From Myxococcales bacterium (GTDB taxonomy: Bacteria; Myxococcota_A; Polyangia; Polyangiales; Ga0077539), in assembly GCA_016793325.1 (NCBI GenBank), contig JAEUKI010000077.1, positions 1 through 64,000 on the forward strand: a stretch of DNA of 64,000 bases. The letters are read 5' to 3'. Made by a program: the position numbers and the translations under genes. The notes below the pieces were generated by a model. The model was not told the origin of the DNA. It worked only from the letters and a program-made list of their open reading frames with translations, and ran no database searches. Of this stretch, positions 52,079-60,500 are shown piece by piece (position 1 is the first letter of the stretch; each line of letters starts with the position of its first letter).

Positions 52079-52675
52079 TCAGCGATTCCACGTGAGCACG
52101 ACCTGCGCGCTCGTGCTGCTGAAGCCCGTGATGCGAACGCGCACGTCGCGACCGCCCGCGAGCTCGATGATGCCCTGCAGTCGGCCCGCGATCGCGGACC
52201 ACATCGGCTCGGTGTAGCCGTCGACGCCGCGCACTTTGCAGATCGCCGAGCGCGCCTGACGGTCCTCGACGATCACGTCGCCGCACGAGTTGTAGCGAAG
52301 CCACGCGCGGCTCAGCGACGCCCACAACAAGTCCCACGTGAGCAGCGGCAAGAAAATGCGGTAGACGCCTCGAAAATCGTCGAGCGCAGCTTGGCGACCC
52401 ACGCGCTTGTTCGCTTCGAGAGACCCCGCCCCGAGCACCGTTCGAACGGCGTCCTGCAGCGCTGCTTGATAGCGCACGGGATACCACGACGCGCCGAGGA
52501 CCGCTCCGGACAGGGCGTCGCGAATCGCAGGGTCGAGCGCGTCGAGCACGCGTCGGCTCGCGCCGTCGCCGTAGAGCGCGTCACACGCAATCAAGACCGA
52601 CCGCAGCGCTGTGCCTCGAACCTCCAACGGGAGACCGACCTCGCCGGTCCGATGATGACACACGCGAGCGCTCAC
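52079..52675 (-). CDS. Hypothetical protein resembling DUF2378 (TIGR02265) family
   Basis: A 198-residue cytoplasmic protein. The layout ALYGDGASRRVLDALDPAIR, SWYPVRYQAALQDAVRTVLG, ANKRVGRQAALDDFRGVYRI and LRYNSCGDVIVED recalls the myxobacterial paralogous family DUF2378/TIGR02265 (WYP-like core, Gly-Arg-x2-Ala, and a late W/Y-rich strand). The assignment is from pattern memory and not certain. The start is the GTG at 52675, overlapping the previous stop by four bases. Function unknown. Confidence 0.68.
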   Translation of the reverse strand: MSARVCHHRTGEVGLPLEVRGTALRSVLIACDALYGDGASRRVLDALDPAIRDALSGAVLGASWYPVRYQAALQDAVRTVLGAGSLEANKRVGRQAALDDFRGVYRIFLPLLTWDLLWASLSRAWLRYNSCGDVIVEDRQARSAICKVRGVDGYTEPMWSAIAGRLQGIIELAGGRDVRVRITGFSSTSAQVVLTWNR

Positions 52676-52974
52676 GGTCGGGCAGTGACCACGCGAAACC
52701 GCACGCCCGAGCGCGCGATGGACGCGAGCGCCTCGTCGAGCGCGTCGGCCTGCGACTCGGTCGTCACGACGACGACGCGATTTCCATCGCCGTGAAGCGA
52801 TCCGAGCCCGTCGTAGCCCGCGAGCAGCGAGGCCAATCGAAGCTGCTCGGGCTCGTCGATCTCGAGCACGCGCGCGACCACGCCGTCGCCGAGCGGAAGC
52901 GGTCGTCCCCCGAGCTCGCGCTTGCGCGCGCGCTTGCTCGCCGAGGGTGGAGGACTTTGATGACCGTCGGTCAT
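52672..52974 (-). CDS. Small hypothetical protein
   Basis: A 100-residue protein with a basic N-terminal tail (SKRARKRELGGR) and an alpha/beta body (VVARVLEIDEPEQLRLASLL, VVVVTTESQADALDEALASI). No known family. It is the middle gene of a tightly coupled trio: four-base overlaps with trmO upstream and with the DUF2378-like gene downstream. Its first five codons are the palindrome ATGACCGACGGTCAT, one of the repeated TGACC-N3-GGTCA copies. Confidence 0.7.
   Translation of the reverse strand: MTDGHQSPPPSASKRARKRELGGRPLPLGDGVVARVLEIDEPEQLRLASLLAGYDGLGSLHGDGNRVVVVTTESQADALDEALASIARSGVRFRVVTARP
52960..52974. repeat. Palindrome ATGACC-GTC-GGTCAT over a start codon
   Basis: TGACC-N3-GGTCA copy at 52961-52973 that covers the first codons of the small gene and abuts the trmO stop. 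It could fold over the start codon in the message. Confidence 0.6.
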
Positions 52975-53852
52975 GCTGAAAATTCCAAGCCAAACTGCGC
53001 TACGAACGCGCGGTGAACCTCGAGCGACGGGTCGTCGCCGAGCGCGTCTTCGCGGTAGCCCGACTTGATCGAGAGCACCACGCATCCGTCGGCGCCGAGG
53101 TCTTCGAAGCGCGCCCTCCAGGCTTTGACCGCGAGCTTGTGGGCGTCGCCGTCGCGCTGAATGCGTCGATACGGGTGGGCCTTCGTGCCGAGCGAGAGCG
53201 CGCGGATGATGCGCGACTCGAGCTCGGTCTCGCCGCGCTCGGCGAGCCAGTCGAGCTGCGCGCGCGCGACGGGGCCGAAGCGCACGGGCGTCGCGGATTT
53301 CGGATCGTTGGGACGTCCGTCCTCCGCGAGGTCCGCGACGTATTCGGGCGGCGCGAGCCACCCCGTCTTCGCCGTCGGGATCGCGTCGCTCCACGGAACG
53401 TACGGCTTGATGTCGAGCACCGGCGTCCCGTCGAGCATGTCGCAGCCCGCGATGCGAAGCGTTCGCTTCTCGACGGAGAGCAATCGAACGACCGAGAGCC
53501 CGAGCGGGTTGGGCCTGTGCGGCGAGCGCGTCGAGAACACGCCCCGTCGACGATCGCTGCGCGGAGGGAGGACCTGCGGGCGCCATCCGGCGTTCTTGTG
53601 AAACCAGAAGAGCACCCAGAGAAACTCCCACCCGTCGAGGTCGTAGAGCGCGCGCTCGAGGCTCTGCGGCGCAGCGCCGTCGCGCCCCGCGAACGTCTCG
53701 AAGCACTCGATCCGCGCCTCGACGCCCTCGCCCGCGCGAGGCTGCCTCGGCGCTTCGGCGCGGTCGACGAAGGGCGAGCGCAAGACGCCGATCGGCTCGA
53801 GTACCAGTCGTTCGAGCGGTGGATCGCGGTCGCTTCCTTCGCCGTCCTGCAC
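52971..53852 (-). CDS. trmO: tRNA m6t6A37 methyltransferase TrmO (TsaA/YaeB family)
   Basis: A 293-residue SAM-dependent enzyme that methylates threonylcarbamoyladenosine 37 of tRNA. The N-terminal TsaA-like domain (about 17-155) carries LEPIGVLRSPF, WVLFWFHKN and the signature VFSTRSPHRPNPLGLSVVRL, followed by the DIKPYVPWSDAI block. A C-terminal domain of about 100 residues completes it, as in E. coli YaeB. The start is a GTG at 53852. It leads the three-gene overlapped unit. It is divergent from the GT2 gene (39-base gap). Confidence 0.92.
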   Translation of the reverse strand: MQDGEGSDRDPPLERLVLEPIGVLRSPFVDRAEAPRQPRAGEGVEARIECFETFAGRDGAAPQSLERALYDLDGWEFLWVLFWFHKNAGWRPQVLPPRSDRRRGVFSTRSPHRPNPLGLSVVRLLSVEKRTLRIAGCDMLDGTPVLDIKPYVPWSDAIPTAKTGWLAPPEYVADLAEDGRPNDPKSATPVRFGPVARAQLDWLAERGETELESRIIRALSLGTKAHPYRRIQRDGDAHKLAVKAWRARFEDLGADGCVVLSIKSGYREDALGDDPSLEVHRAFVAQFGLEFSA

Positions 53853-53891
53853 AGCGCGCGGACGGTAGCATTCGTGCTAGTTGTTGGCGCC

Positions 53892-54947
53892 ATGTCGCAG
53901 GCCGATCAGGGCGAAGAGCTCGAGCCGTTCGTGACGGTGGTGCTCCGCTCGTTCAATCGCATCAACGAGCTGCGCGCGCTCGTTCACACAGTGCTCGCGC
54001 AAAAGGGCGTGTCGTTCGAAGTGCTCGTCATCGACTCGTCCAAAGGGATGAGCGCGCGAGACGTCCACGCGGCGCTCGCCACGAGCGATCCGCGCGTTCG
54101 TGTGGTGCACACGCCCGCCCGCGGATGCCCCGCGGCGGCCAACGAAGGCGTGCGGCGCGCGCGCGGCGAGATCGTCGCGTTCATCGACGACGACGACGTT
54201 CCGCTCGGGGATCGCTGGCTCTACGAGCACGTGAAGAACTACCGAGACCCCAACTGCCTCGGGGTCAACGGCTTCATGGTGTACGACCCCGAGCACCGCG
54301 CGCCGGAGCCTTGGTTTCCACGGATTCGTCACTGGCGCATGCTGTCGCACGGGCTCTTCAAGCAGCCTCGCTGCTACGCGTACATGCCCACGCGCAAAGT
54401 GGGGATCGACTACCTCATGGGCGGCAACGCGAGCATTCGAAAGAGCGCCGCGATCCGCGCGGGCGGATGGGACGAAGGGCTCTCGTACCACAACGAGCAC
54501 TCGCTCTTTTTGCGGCTCGCCAAGCGCATGAAAGAAGGCGAGTACCTCGTCTACGACCCCGAGGCGAAGATGCAGATCCGCAAGGACGTCCCTGGCGGGC
54601 TCGACTATCGCTTCAGCGCAGAAGTGCGCTCGCGCGTCGACGAGCTCTCGCGGTATTTCGTGTGGGTCGTCGGCCGAGAGAACCCCGAGCGCGTGTACGG
54701 CTTGTTTCCGCTGTTCGTCCCGTCTTTTGTGCTGTTTTCTGCGATCGCTGGCTACGAGCTCGCCGCGGGTCGCAAGGTCAACAAGTGGAGCGAGCTCGCG
54801 AAGGCCGCGGCGTACGCGCCCGTCTCGCTCGCCAAGCACATCGCGGGCAAGCGCCCGAACCCGCGCAAGAACTGGATCGACGCCGTGCGCGGCGAAGAAG
54901 AGCCGTGGGACTCCGCGGGATCGAGCTTCACCGAGGCGATGGCGTGA
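53892..54947 (+). CDS. Glycosyltransferase family 2 protein
   Basis: A 351-residue GT-A glycosyltransferase. The nucleotide-binding start VTVVLRSFNRINELRALVHT, the DxD-like FIDDDDVPLG, the acceptor region GGNASIRKSAAIRAGGWDEG and the ED-like HNEHSLFLRLAK are seen. A hydrophobic stretch (LFVPSFVLFSAIAGY) near 275-290 may tether it to the membrane. It begins the CDP-sugar cluster: its stop overlaps the next gene by four bases (GTGA). Role: transfer of a sugar in O-antigen or exopolysaccharide. Confidence 0.9.
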   Translation: MSQADQGEELEPFVTVVLRSFNRINELRALVHTVLAQKGVSFEVLVIDSSKGMSARDVHAALATSDPRVRVVHTPARGCPAAANEGVRRARGEIVAFIDDDDVPLGDRWLYEHVKNYRDPNCLGVNGFMVYDPEHRAPEPWFPRIRHWRMLSHGLFKQPRCYAYMPTRKVGIDYLMGGNASIRKSAAIRAGGWDEGLSYHNEHSLFLRLAKRMKEGEYLVYDPEAKMQIRKDVPGGLDYRFSAEVRSRVDELSRYFVWVVGRENPERVYGLFPLFVPSFVLFSAIAGYELAAGRKVNKWSELAKAAAYAPVSLAKHIAGKRPNPRKNWIDAVRGEEEPWDSAGSSFTEAMA

Positions 54948-55741
54948 GCGCCGAGATCCCCGCGGTCGTCATCCTCTGCGGCGGCAAGGGGACGCGCCTG
55001 CGCGAAGAGACCGAGTTTCGCCCCAAGCCCATGATCGAGATCGGCGGCCGCCCGATCCTCTGGCACATCATGAAGCACTTCGCGCAGCACGGCGCGCGGC
55101 GGTTCGTGCTGTGCCTCGGCTACAAGGGCGAGCAAATCAAGGACTGGTTTCTTCGCTACGACGAGCGGTCGCGCGACGTGACCGTCACGCTCGGCGCGCG
55201 GCGATCGGTGACCGTTCACCAGGAGTCGCACGACGCGGACGGCTGGCAAGTGACCCTCGTCGACACGGGCGAGAACGCGCTCACGGGGGCGCGGGTCTCG
55301 CGCGCGGTGCGCAAGTACCTCCCGGGAGAGCGTTTTTTTCTCACGTACGGCGACGGCGTGAGCGACGTCGACCTCGCGGCGCTCACGGCGCTGCACGAGC
55401 GCACGAAGACAGCCATCACGGTGACGGGCGTCCGGCCGCCGGCGCGCTTCGGAGAGCTCTTGTGCGACGGAGACCTCGTCCGAGAGTTCAGCGAGAAGCC
55501 GCAGACGCACGAGTCGCTGATCAACGGCGGATTTTTTCTGTGCGAGCCGCGCTTCGTCGAGTACCTCCGAGACGACGACGCGTGCACGCTCGAGCGCGAG
55601 CCGCTCGAACGCGCGGCGCGCGACCGCGAGCTCAGCGTGCACCGGCACGACGGCTTCTGGCAGTGCATGGACACGATGCGCGACCTGCAGCTGCTCGAAG
55701 CGCTATGGCAAAAGGGAGCCGCTCCGTGGAAGAGTTGGTGA
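54944..55741 (+). CDS. rfbF: Glucose-1-phosphate cytidylyltransferase-like
   Basis: A 265-residue nucleotidyltransferase. The signature ILCGGKGTRLREETEFRPKP and MIEIGGRPILWHIMKHFAQH are the RfbF pattern; GYKGEQIKDWF, YGDGVSDVDLAAL and GFWQCMDTMRDLQLLE are also typical. It makes CDP-glucose from CTP and glucose-1-phosphate, first step of the CDP-sugar branch toward 3,6-dideoxy-, 6-deoxy- or branched sugars. The GTG start overlaps the GT2 stop. It precedes an RfbG-like dehydratase by four bases. Confidence 0.93.
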   Translation: MSAEIPAVVILCGGKGTRLREETEFRPKPMIEIGGRPILWHIMKHFAQHGARRFVLCLGYKGEQIKDWFLRYDERSRDVTVTLGARRSVTVHQESHDADGWQVTLVDTGENALTGARVSRAVRKYLPGERFFLTYGDGVSDVDLAALTALHERTKTAITVTGVRPPARFGELLCDGDLVREFSEKPQTHESLINGGFFLCEPRFVEYLRDDDACTLEREPLERAARDRELSVHRHDGFWQCMDTMRDLQLLEALWQKGAAPWKSW

Positions 55742-55745
55742 ATTC

Positions 55746-56747
55746 ATGAATCGTCGCAGCGCCGTCGCGCTCGACGCGAAGTTCTGGCGCGACCGTCCCG
55801 TGTTCGTCACCGGCGCGACGGGGCTGCTCGGCTCGAATTTGTGTGCGGCCCTCGTCGACGCCAAGGCCGAGGTCGTGGCGCTCGTGCGAGACGGCGTTCC
55901 CAAGACGCGGTTCGCGGAGCTCAGCCTCGAGCGCGAGGTCACGATCGTTCGCGGCGCGCTCGAAGACGACGCGACGATCGAGCGAACGATCAACGAGTAC
56001 GCGATCGACACCGTATTTCACTGCGGCGCGCAGACGATCGTGGGCACCGCCAACCGCAGCCCGCGCAGCACGTTCGAAGCCAACGTCCGCGGAACGTGGA
56101 ACGTCCTCGAGGCCGCCCGCGCCGCCCGCACCGTCACGCGCGTCGTCTTCGCCTCGAGCGACAAAGCGTACGGATCGCACGACGTGCTCCCCTACGACGA
56201 GCGCGCCCCGCTGCACGGCGAGCACCCGTACGACGTGAGCAAATCCGCCGCGGACCTCATCGCGCAGAGCTACGCCAAGAGCTACGGCGTGCCCGTCTCG
56301 ATCACCCGCTGCGGAAACCTCTTCGGCGAGGGCGACCTCAATTTCAACAGGATTATTCCAGGGACGATCCGCAGTCTGCTCCGCGGTGAGCGGCCCGTCG
56401 TTCGCTCGGACGGCAGCCCCGTTCGCGACTACTTCTACGTGCAGGACGCCGTGTCTGCGTACGCGAGGCTCGCCGAAGCGATGGAGGGTCGCGCGCACAC
56501 GGGCGAGGCGTTCAACTTCTCGCTCGAGCGGCAAATCTCGGTGCTCGAGCTCGTGGCGATCATCCAGCGCGCGATGGGCCGCGAAGACCTCGCCGCGGAC
56601 GTTCGCAACGAGGCCACCAACGAGATCGCCAAGCAGTACCTCTCGGCCAAAAAAGCCCGCGAAGTGCTCCGGTGGTCGCCCGCGTTTTCGCTCGAAGAAG
56701 GCCTGCGACGCACGATCGAGTGGTACCGAGCGCGCGAGGGCGCATGA
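55746..56747 (+). CDS. rfbG: CDP-glucose 4,6-dehydratase-like SDR
   Basis: A 333-residue extended short-chain dehydrogenase. FWRDRPVFVTGATGLLGS has the RfbG-like FWxx-VFVTG-xTG-xxGS start with the Gly-rich NAD site; FASSDKAYGSHD and the catalytic YDVSKSAADLI follow; CGNLFGEGDLNFNRIIPG is typical of this subgroup. It probably converts CDP-glucose to CDP-4-keto-6-deoxyglucose. It is a bit shorter than enteric RfbG (about 360). Its stop overlaps the next epimerase (ATGA). Confidence 0.87.
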   Translation: MNRRSAVALDAKFWRDRPVFVTGATGLLGSNLCAALVDAKAEVVALVRDGVPKTRFAELSLEREVTIVRGALEDDATIERTINEYAIDTVFHCGAQTIVGTANRSPRSTFEANVRGTWNVLEAARAARTVTRVVFASSDKAYGSHDVLPYDERAPLHGEHPYDVSKSAADLIAQSYAKSYGVPVSITRCGNLFGEGDLNFNRIIPGTIRSLLRGERPVVRSDGSPVRDYFYVQDAVSAYARLAEAMEGRAHTGEAFNFSLERQISVLELVAIIQRAMGREDLAADVRNEATNEIAKQYLSAKKAREVLRWSPAFSLEEGLRRTIEWYRAREGA

Positions 56748-57610
56748 CCGCGCGCGTGCTCGTGACGGGGTGCTCGACGTTCTTGGGCGCGCGCGTCGCG
56801 AGAGCGCTGGAGGCAGCTCGATTTCGTGTGTCGGCAACCGCGTCGAGGGCGCGCGACGGAGTGACCGCGCTCGACGTGCTCGATCGAGCTGCGGTCGAGC
56901 GGGCCGTCGCTGAGCACGACGTCGTCGTGCACCTCGCGGCGGTCCGTGCCTACGGAGAGCCGGCGTCGGTCGAGCGCGCGACGCGCGTGATCGTCGAAGG
57001 AACGCGGCACGTCCTCGACGCCGCTCGCGAGCGCGGCGCGTTCGTGATCACCGCAGGAACCGCCGAAGAATATGGCCCCGACGCCCCGCTTCCGTACCGC
57101 GAAGACGGCCCGTGCGCGCCTCGCTCGGAGTACGGCCGAGCGAAGCTCACAGCGACGACGGCCGCCCTCGCCTCCGCGCGCGCCGCGGTGCTGCGCCCGA
57201 GCACGGTGTACGGGCCGGGACAGCCGTCGATGATGTTCGTCGCGAGCTGCGTGCGCGCGGCGGCGGACGACGGCGAGGTCGTGCTCAACGGCGGCTCGCA
57301 AGTGCGCGATCACGTGTTCGTCGACGACGTCGCCGAGGCGTTCGTGCGCGCCGTCGAGACGGGTCCGTCGCTCGCCGGGGCGTGCATCAACATCGCGTCT
57401 GGTGACCCGCGGTCAGTGCGTTCGATTGCCGAGAAAATCATCGCGCATGCCGGTCGCGGGCGGCTCTCGATCGGGCCCGCGTCGAGCCGAGCGGGTGACG
57501 TTCGAGAGATGCGCTTCGACACGCAGCGCGCGATCGAGCGCCTCGGGTGGCGGGCGACGACGTCGATCGAAGAGGGCATCGCGCGCACGCTCGGCGCGTC
57601 GCGACGCTGA
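56744..57610 (+). CDS. NAD-dependent epimerase/reductase (SDR)
   Basis: A 288-residue extended SDR. The nucleotide-binding loop is an altered VTGCSTFLGARVARAL, with VVVHLAAV, and catalytic YGRAKLTATTAA (YxxxK). HVFVDDVAEAFVRAV is the typical C-terminal block. It would act on the 4-keto-6-deoxy intermediate (reduction or epimerisation) made by its upstream neighbour. It overlaps that gene by four bases and contains one TGACC-N3-GGTCA palindrome. It ends 12 bases before a convergent gene. Confidence 0.87.
   Translation: MTARVLVTGCSTFLGARVARALEAARFRVSATASRARDGVTALDVLDRAAVERAVAEHDVVVHLAAVRAYGEPASVERATRVIVEGTRHVLDAARERGAFVITAGTAEEYGPDAPLPYREDGPCAPRSEYGRAKLTATTAALASARAAVLRPSTVYGPGQPSMMFVASCVRAAADDGEVVLNGGSQVRDHVFVDDVAEAFVRAVETGPSLAGACINIASGDPRSVRSIAEKIIAHAGRGRLSIGPASSRAGDVREMRFDTQRAIERLGWRATTSIEEGIARTLGASRR
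57403..57415. repeat. Palindrome TGACC-CGC-GGTCA
   Basis: Last of the six exact copies in the window, inside the epimerase coding region. Confidence 0.6.
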
Positions 57611-57622
57611 CGCCCTGGCGCA

Positions 57623-60409
57623 CTACGGCGCGGCTGGCCTTCGAAGCGTGCAGCGGAGCTCGTCGCGGCCCGACGAGGTCGTCCGAATTCCGACGAGCGA
57701 GCCGTCCGATCGCGCGAAGAGCGACGTCGACTCGTTCGACGTCAGCGTCGGATACGCTGCGCTGTCCACGCGCTCGACGCAGAACCCGTCGCTCGTCGCG
57801 GCGAGCTCGATGACTGCGTCCCGAAACTCCGTCGACTCGCGACCTCCCGACTCGCGCACGATCAACCGCTGCGCGCCCGCGGCGATCGCCGACCGACACA
57901 CGGAGACTTCGCGAGGCTCGATCCGCGCGCCGAGCGCGGTGATCGGTCGAGCCGAGATCACACCAGTATTCAAGTATGGATAGCTCCACGGCGACGTGAC
58001 GACCGCGCGCACGTCGTCGCCGTCGCGGAAGATCCCGCGCCACTCCGGCTCGAGGTCCTGCGAGAGCGACGCGACGCCGAGGCGCGCGCCCCGCGGGTCG
58101 AACGCGCGAAAATCACCAAAACCCGTCGTTCCCCAAGAGAAGATGCGCCCGTCGGGCGCGATCCACGCGAAGTTCGAATCCGCCATACTGTAGGTCCGGC
58201 CGCGATCCGCAGGACGCATCGCCGCGCCAGCGCGCGCGATCCAGTACTGACAGCGCGACGGAGGCGTCTCCGACTCGTCTGCGGCTCGCTCGCCCTCGCG
58301 ACACATCACGATCAACGCCGCCGAGCGATCGACCGCCGCGAGGTGCGGCGAAGCCCACGGCCTCGAGTGCCGTCCGAGATCGAACGCCCCCGCGAGCGAC
58401 GACGCTTCGAACGGTCCCGCGCGGTCGATTCCGCGCCAGACGAGCTCGGCCATCCGTCGTCCGCCGACGGACCATTGGCTGAGCACGGCGAGTCCGCCGC
58501 CACCGTACGCGACCTCTCGCAATGCAGTCGGCGGCGCGAGGCCGAGCGGCGGAAGCTCTATGGGCAACTCGCGCACGGACTGGCACGCCAGCCGAGGAAG
58601 GATCGCGCGTCGTAGCACAGGCTCGACCACCCTCGAGCGCGAGATCGTGAGCGGCGCGCGGGGCGCGTCGACAGAGCCGCTCCATGCGACGCGAAGTCGG
58701 CTCGCGCCGTCGTATTGCGCGTCGCAGCTCACCGTGTTGCACGCGAGCGAAAGGAGCCGGATGGCTCGATCGCCGCGGTCGAGCACGCCGTCGACGTGCG
58801 GCGATCGAGGCTCCCAAGTGACGCCGCCGTCGTCCGTCGTCCAGAGCGCGCGACCGTCGCCCGCCGCAGCGCCGCGGGTACGGTCGAACATGGCCGCGAC
58901 GCTCGCGCCGCTCGGCACCGTGATGGATCGCGGCGTCGAGTTCGGCGCCACGACGAACGACTCGCGATCGTTCGCCGAGGGGTTCACGACGAAGAGCACG
59001 GTTCCGTCCGCGGCGATCGTGGCTCGAATGTCGGCGACGACCGCGACGGGCGTGAGTCGATGCTCGACCGAGGCTCCAGATCGAAGGTCGATCAGCGCGA
59101 CCATCGGCGACGCTCCTCGCTGAACGGCGAGCACTGCGCGTTGGTTCATCGCGGCGAGGACGGTGAAGCCTGCGCCAGCAAGCGGCCAACGCCGGACCGC
59201 GGACGAGCGATGAGCGACGTTCAACGAGACCGCAGAGCCCGAAGGATCATCAGAAATCCAGAGCGCGTACTCGCCATCATCCGAAAACTTGATCTCTTGA
59301 TTCACCGGCAGCGCCGCGATCGTTCGCAGCTGCATCGGAGGGGTCGCCGTCTCGACCACCGCGAGCGCGCTGATTTCGGGCGTCCCTGCGCCGGGGATCG
59401 GGCAGCGCGCCCACGAGGGACCGATCGCGCGACGCCCCGAGCAACGGGCGCCATCGAGCTCGATGCGCGCGCGCGTGACGGGGTGCTCGAGTCGAACGCG
59501 AGCCGACAGCAGCGCGTCTCCTTGCAGCACGACGCGCTCGAGCTGCGGATAGCGCTCTTCGAACACGCGCGCGAGCGCTTCTTGCTCTTGCGCGGTTGGC
59601 TCACAGCGGACGACAGGCGGCTCGACGGACGGCCCGTCGTGAACGCGCCCGTCGATCTCGAGCGTTCGCACACGAAGCGTCTCGCGCTCGAACAAGACCC
59701 ATCGGCGTCCGTCGGCGCTGAGCGTGAGCTCGGAGAACAATCGAGTAGCCCCTCGGGCGGCGGTCCATCGCGCGCCTCCGTCGCTGGTGACAAGCAAACT
59801 TTCGTCCGAGCTGAGGACGGCGCCGTGCTGAGCGTCGACGAAGCTGATGTGCTCCACGCCGACGCCGGCCAAGGATCGGACCCGCTCGAACGGCCCGCGC
59901 CCATCCGTCGTGTACAGATCCCCGAGCGGTCGCTCGAGGACTACCGCGACGCGACCCGAGAAGAGGGTCGCAAAGGGAGCGCGGACGCGCGACGGGAGGT
60001 CGGGCAAGCGGGTAGTCGCGCCCACGAATTCACCGCTGCGGAGCGCGGAGCCGTCGGCGCTCACGAAGATCCATCCGCCGTCCGTGTGTGCGGCGAGCAC
60101 GATGCCCTCGCTCGTCACTTCGGCGCCGATTCGCGCGCCGGTCGGCGTCAGGTCCACGCGGTGTCCGCCCACGATGAAGTGCCGCGCGCCATCTGGGCCA
60201 ACGACGCACGTGCGGTAGCCGATCGGCAGCAACGAGACGGACGGAGCCGCGGACGGCGTGCCTGCCGCTGCGTCAGGGACGACGACATCGGCGCGCGAGG
60301 GACGCGAGTACGTAGACGCGAGCGGCGTCCGATCGCGCGCGATCGTCGGAGCGCAGCACAACGCGAGCCCCGGCAGCGAGAGCGCAACCTGGAGAATCCC
60401 TCGATTCAC
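57623..60409 (-). CDS. Large exported beta-propeller-like protein
   Basis: A 928-residue exported protein starting with GTG (VNRGILQVALSLPGLALCCAPT), a signal peptide with a probable lipobox Cys. Repeated segments such as GWIFVSADGSALRSGE, SLLVTSDGGARWTAARG, ALWTTDDGGVTWEP and GRIFSWGTTGFGDF look like BNR/Asp-box blades (S-x-D-G-G-x-x-W), as in sortilin-like and YCF48-like propellers. Four to five well-spaced pairs of Cys occur. No catalytic site is seen. It probably sits on the outer face of the cell and binds something; the function is unknown. Confidence 0.82.
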   Translation of the reverse strand: MNRGILQVALSLPGLALCCAPTIARDRTPLASTYSRPSRADVVVPDAAAGTPSAAPSVSLLPIGYRTCVVGPDGARHFIVGGHRVDLTPTGARIGAEVTSEGIVLAAHTDGGWIFVSADGSALRSGEFVGATTRLPDLPSRVRAPFATLFSGRVAVVLERPLGDLYTTDGRGPFERVRSLAGVGVEHISFVDAQHGAVLSSDESLLVTSDGGARWTAARGATRLFSELTLSADGRRWVLFERETLRVRTLEIDGRVHDGPSVEPPVVRCEPTAQEQEALARVFEERYPQLERVVLQGDALLSARVRLEHPVTRARIELDGARCSGRRAIGPSWARCPIPGAGTPEISALAVVETATPPMQLRTIAALPVNQEIKFSDDGEYALWISDDPSGSAVSLNVAHRSSAVRRWPLAGAGFTVLAAMNQRAVLAVQRGASPMVALIDLRSGASVEHRLTPVAVVADIRATIAADGTVLFVVNPSANDRESFVVAPNSTPRSITVPSGASVAAMFDRTRGAAAGDGRALWTTDDGGVTWEPRSPHVDGVLDRGDRAIRLLSLACNTVSCDAQYDGASRLRVAWSGSVDAPRAPLTISRSRVVEPVLRRAILPRLACQSVRELPIELPPLGLAPPTALREVAYGGGGLAVLSQWSVGGRRMAELVWRGIDRAGPFEASSLAGAFDLGRHSRPWASPHLAAVDRSAALIVMCREGERAADESETPPSRCQYWIARAGAAMRPADRGRTYSMADSNFAWIAPDGRIFSWGTTGFGDFRAFDPRGARLGVASLSQDLEPEWRGIFRDGDDVRAVVTSPWSYPYLNTGVISARPITALGARIEPREVSVCRSAIAAGAQRLIVRESGGRESTEFRDAVIELAATSDGFCVERVDSAAYPTLTSNESTSLFARSDGSLVGIRTTSSGRDELRCTLRRPAAP

Positions 60410-60500
60410 GCACCGGAGTCTACGCCCGACGCCCCGTGACGCGAAGCGCGCCGGTGGCTCCTCCGCCAAGGAACGCGCTATCGTTTGGGTCATTCACACG

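Noticed and set aside
58715..60439. Long open frame of 574 codons opposite the propeller gene
   Set aside because: The composition is Arg/Ala-rich without domain signals; it is the antisense frame of a clearly exported protein with propeller repeats.
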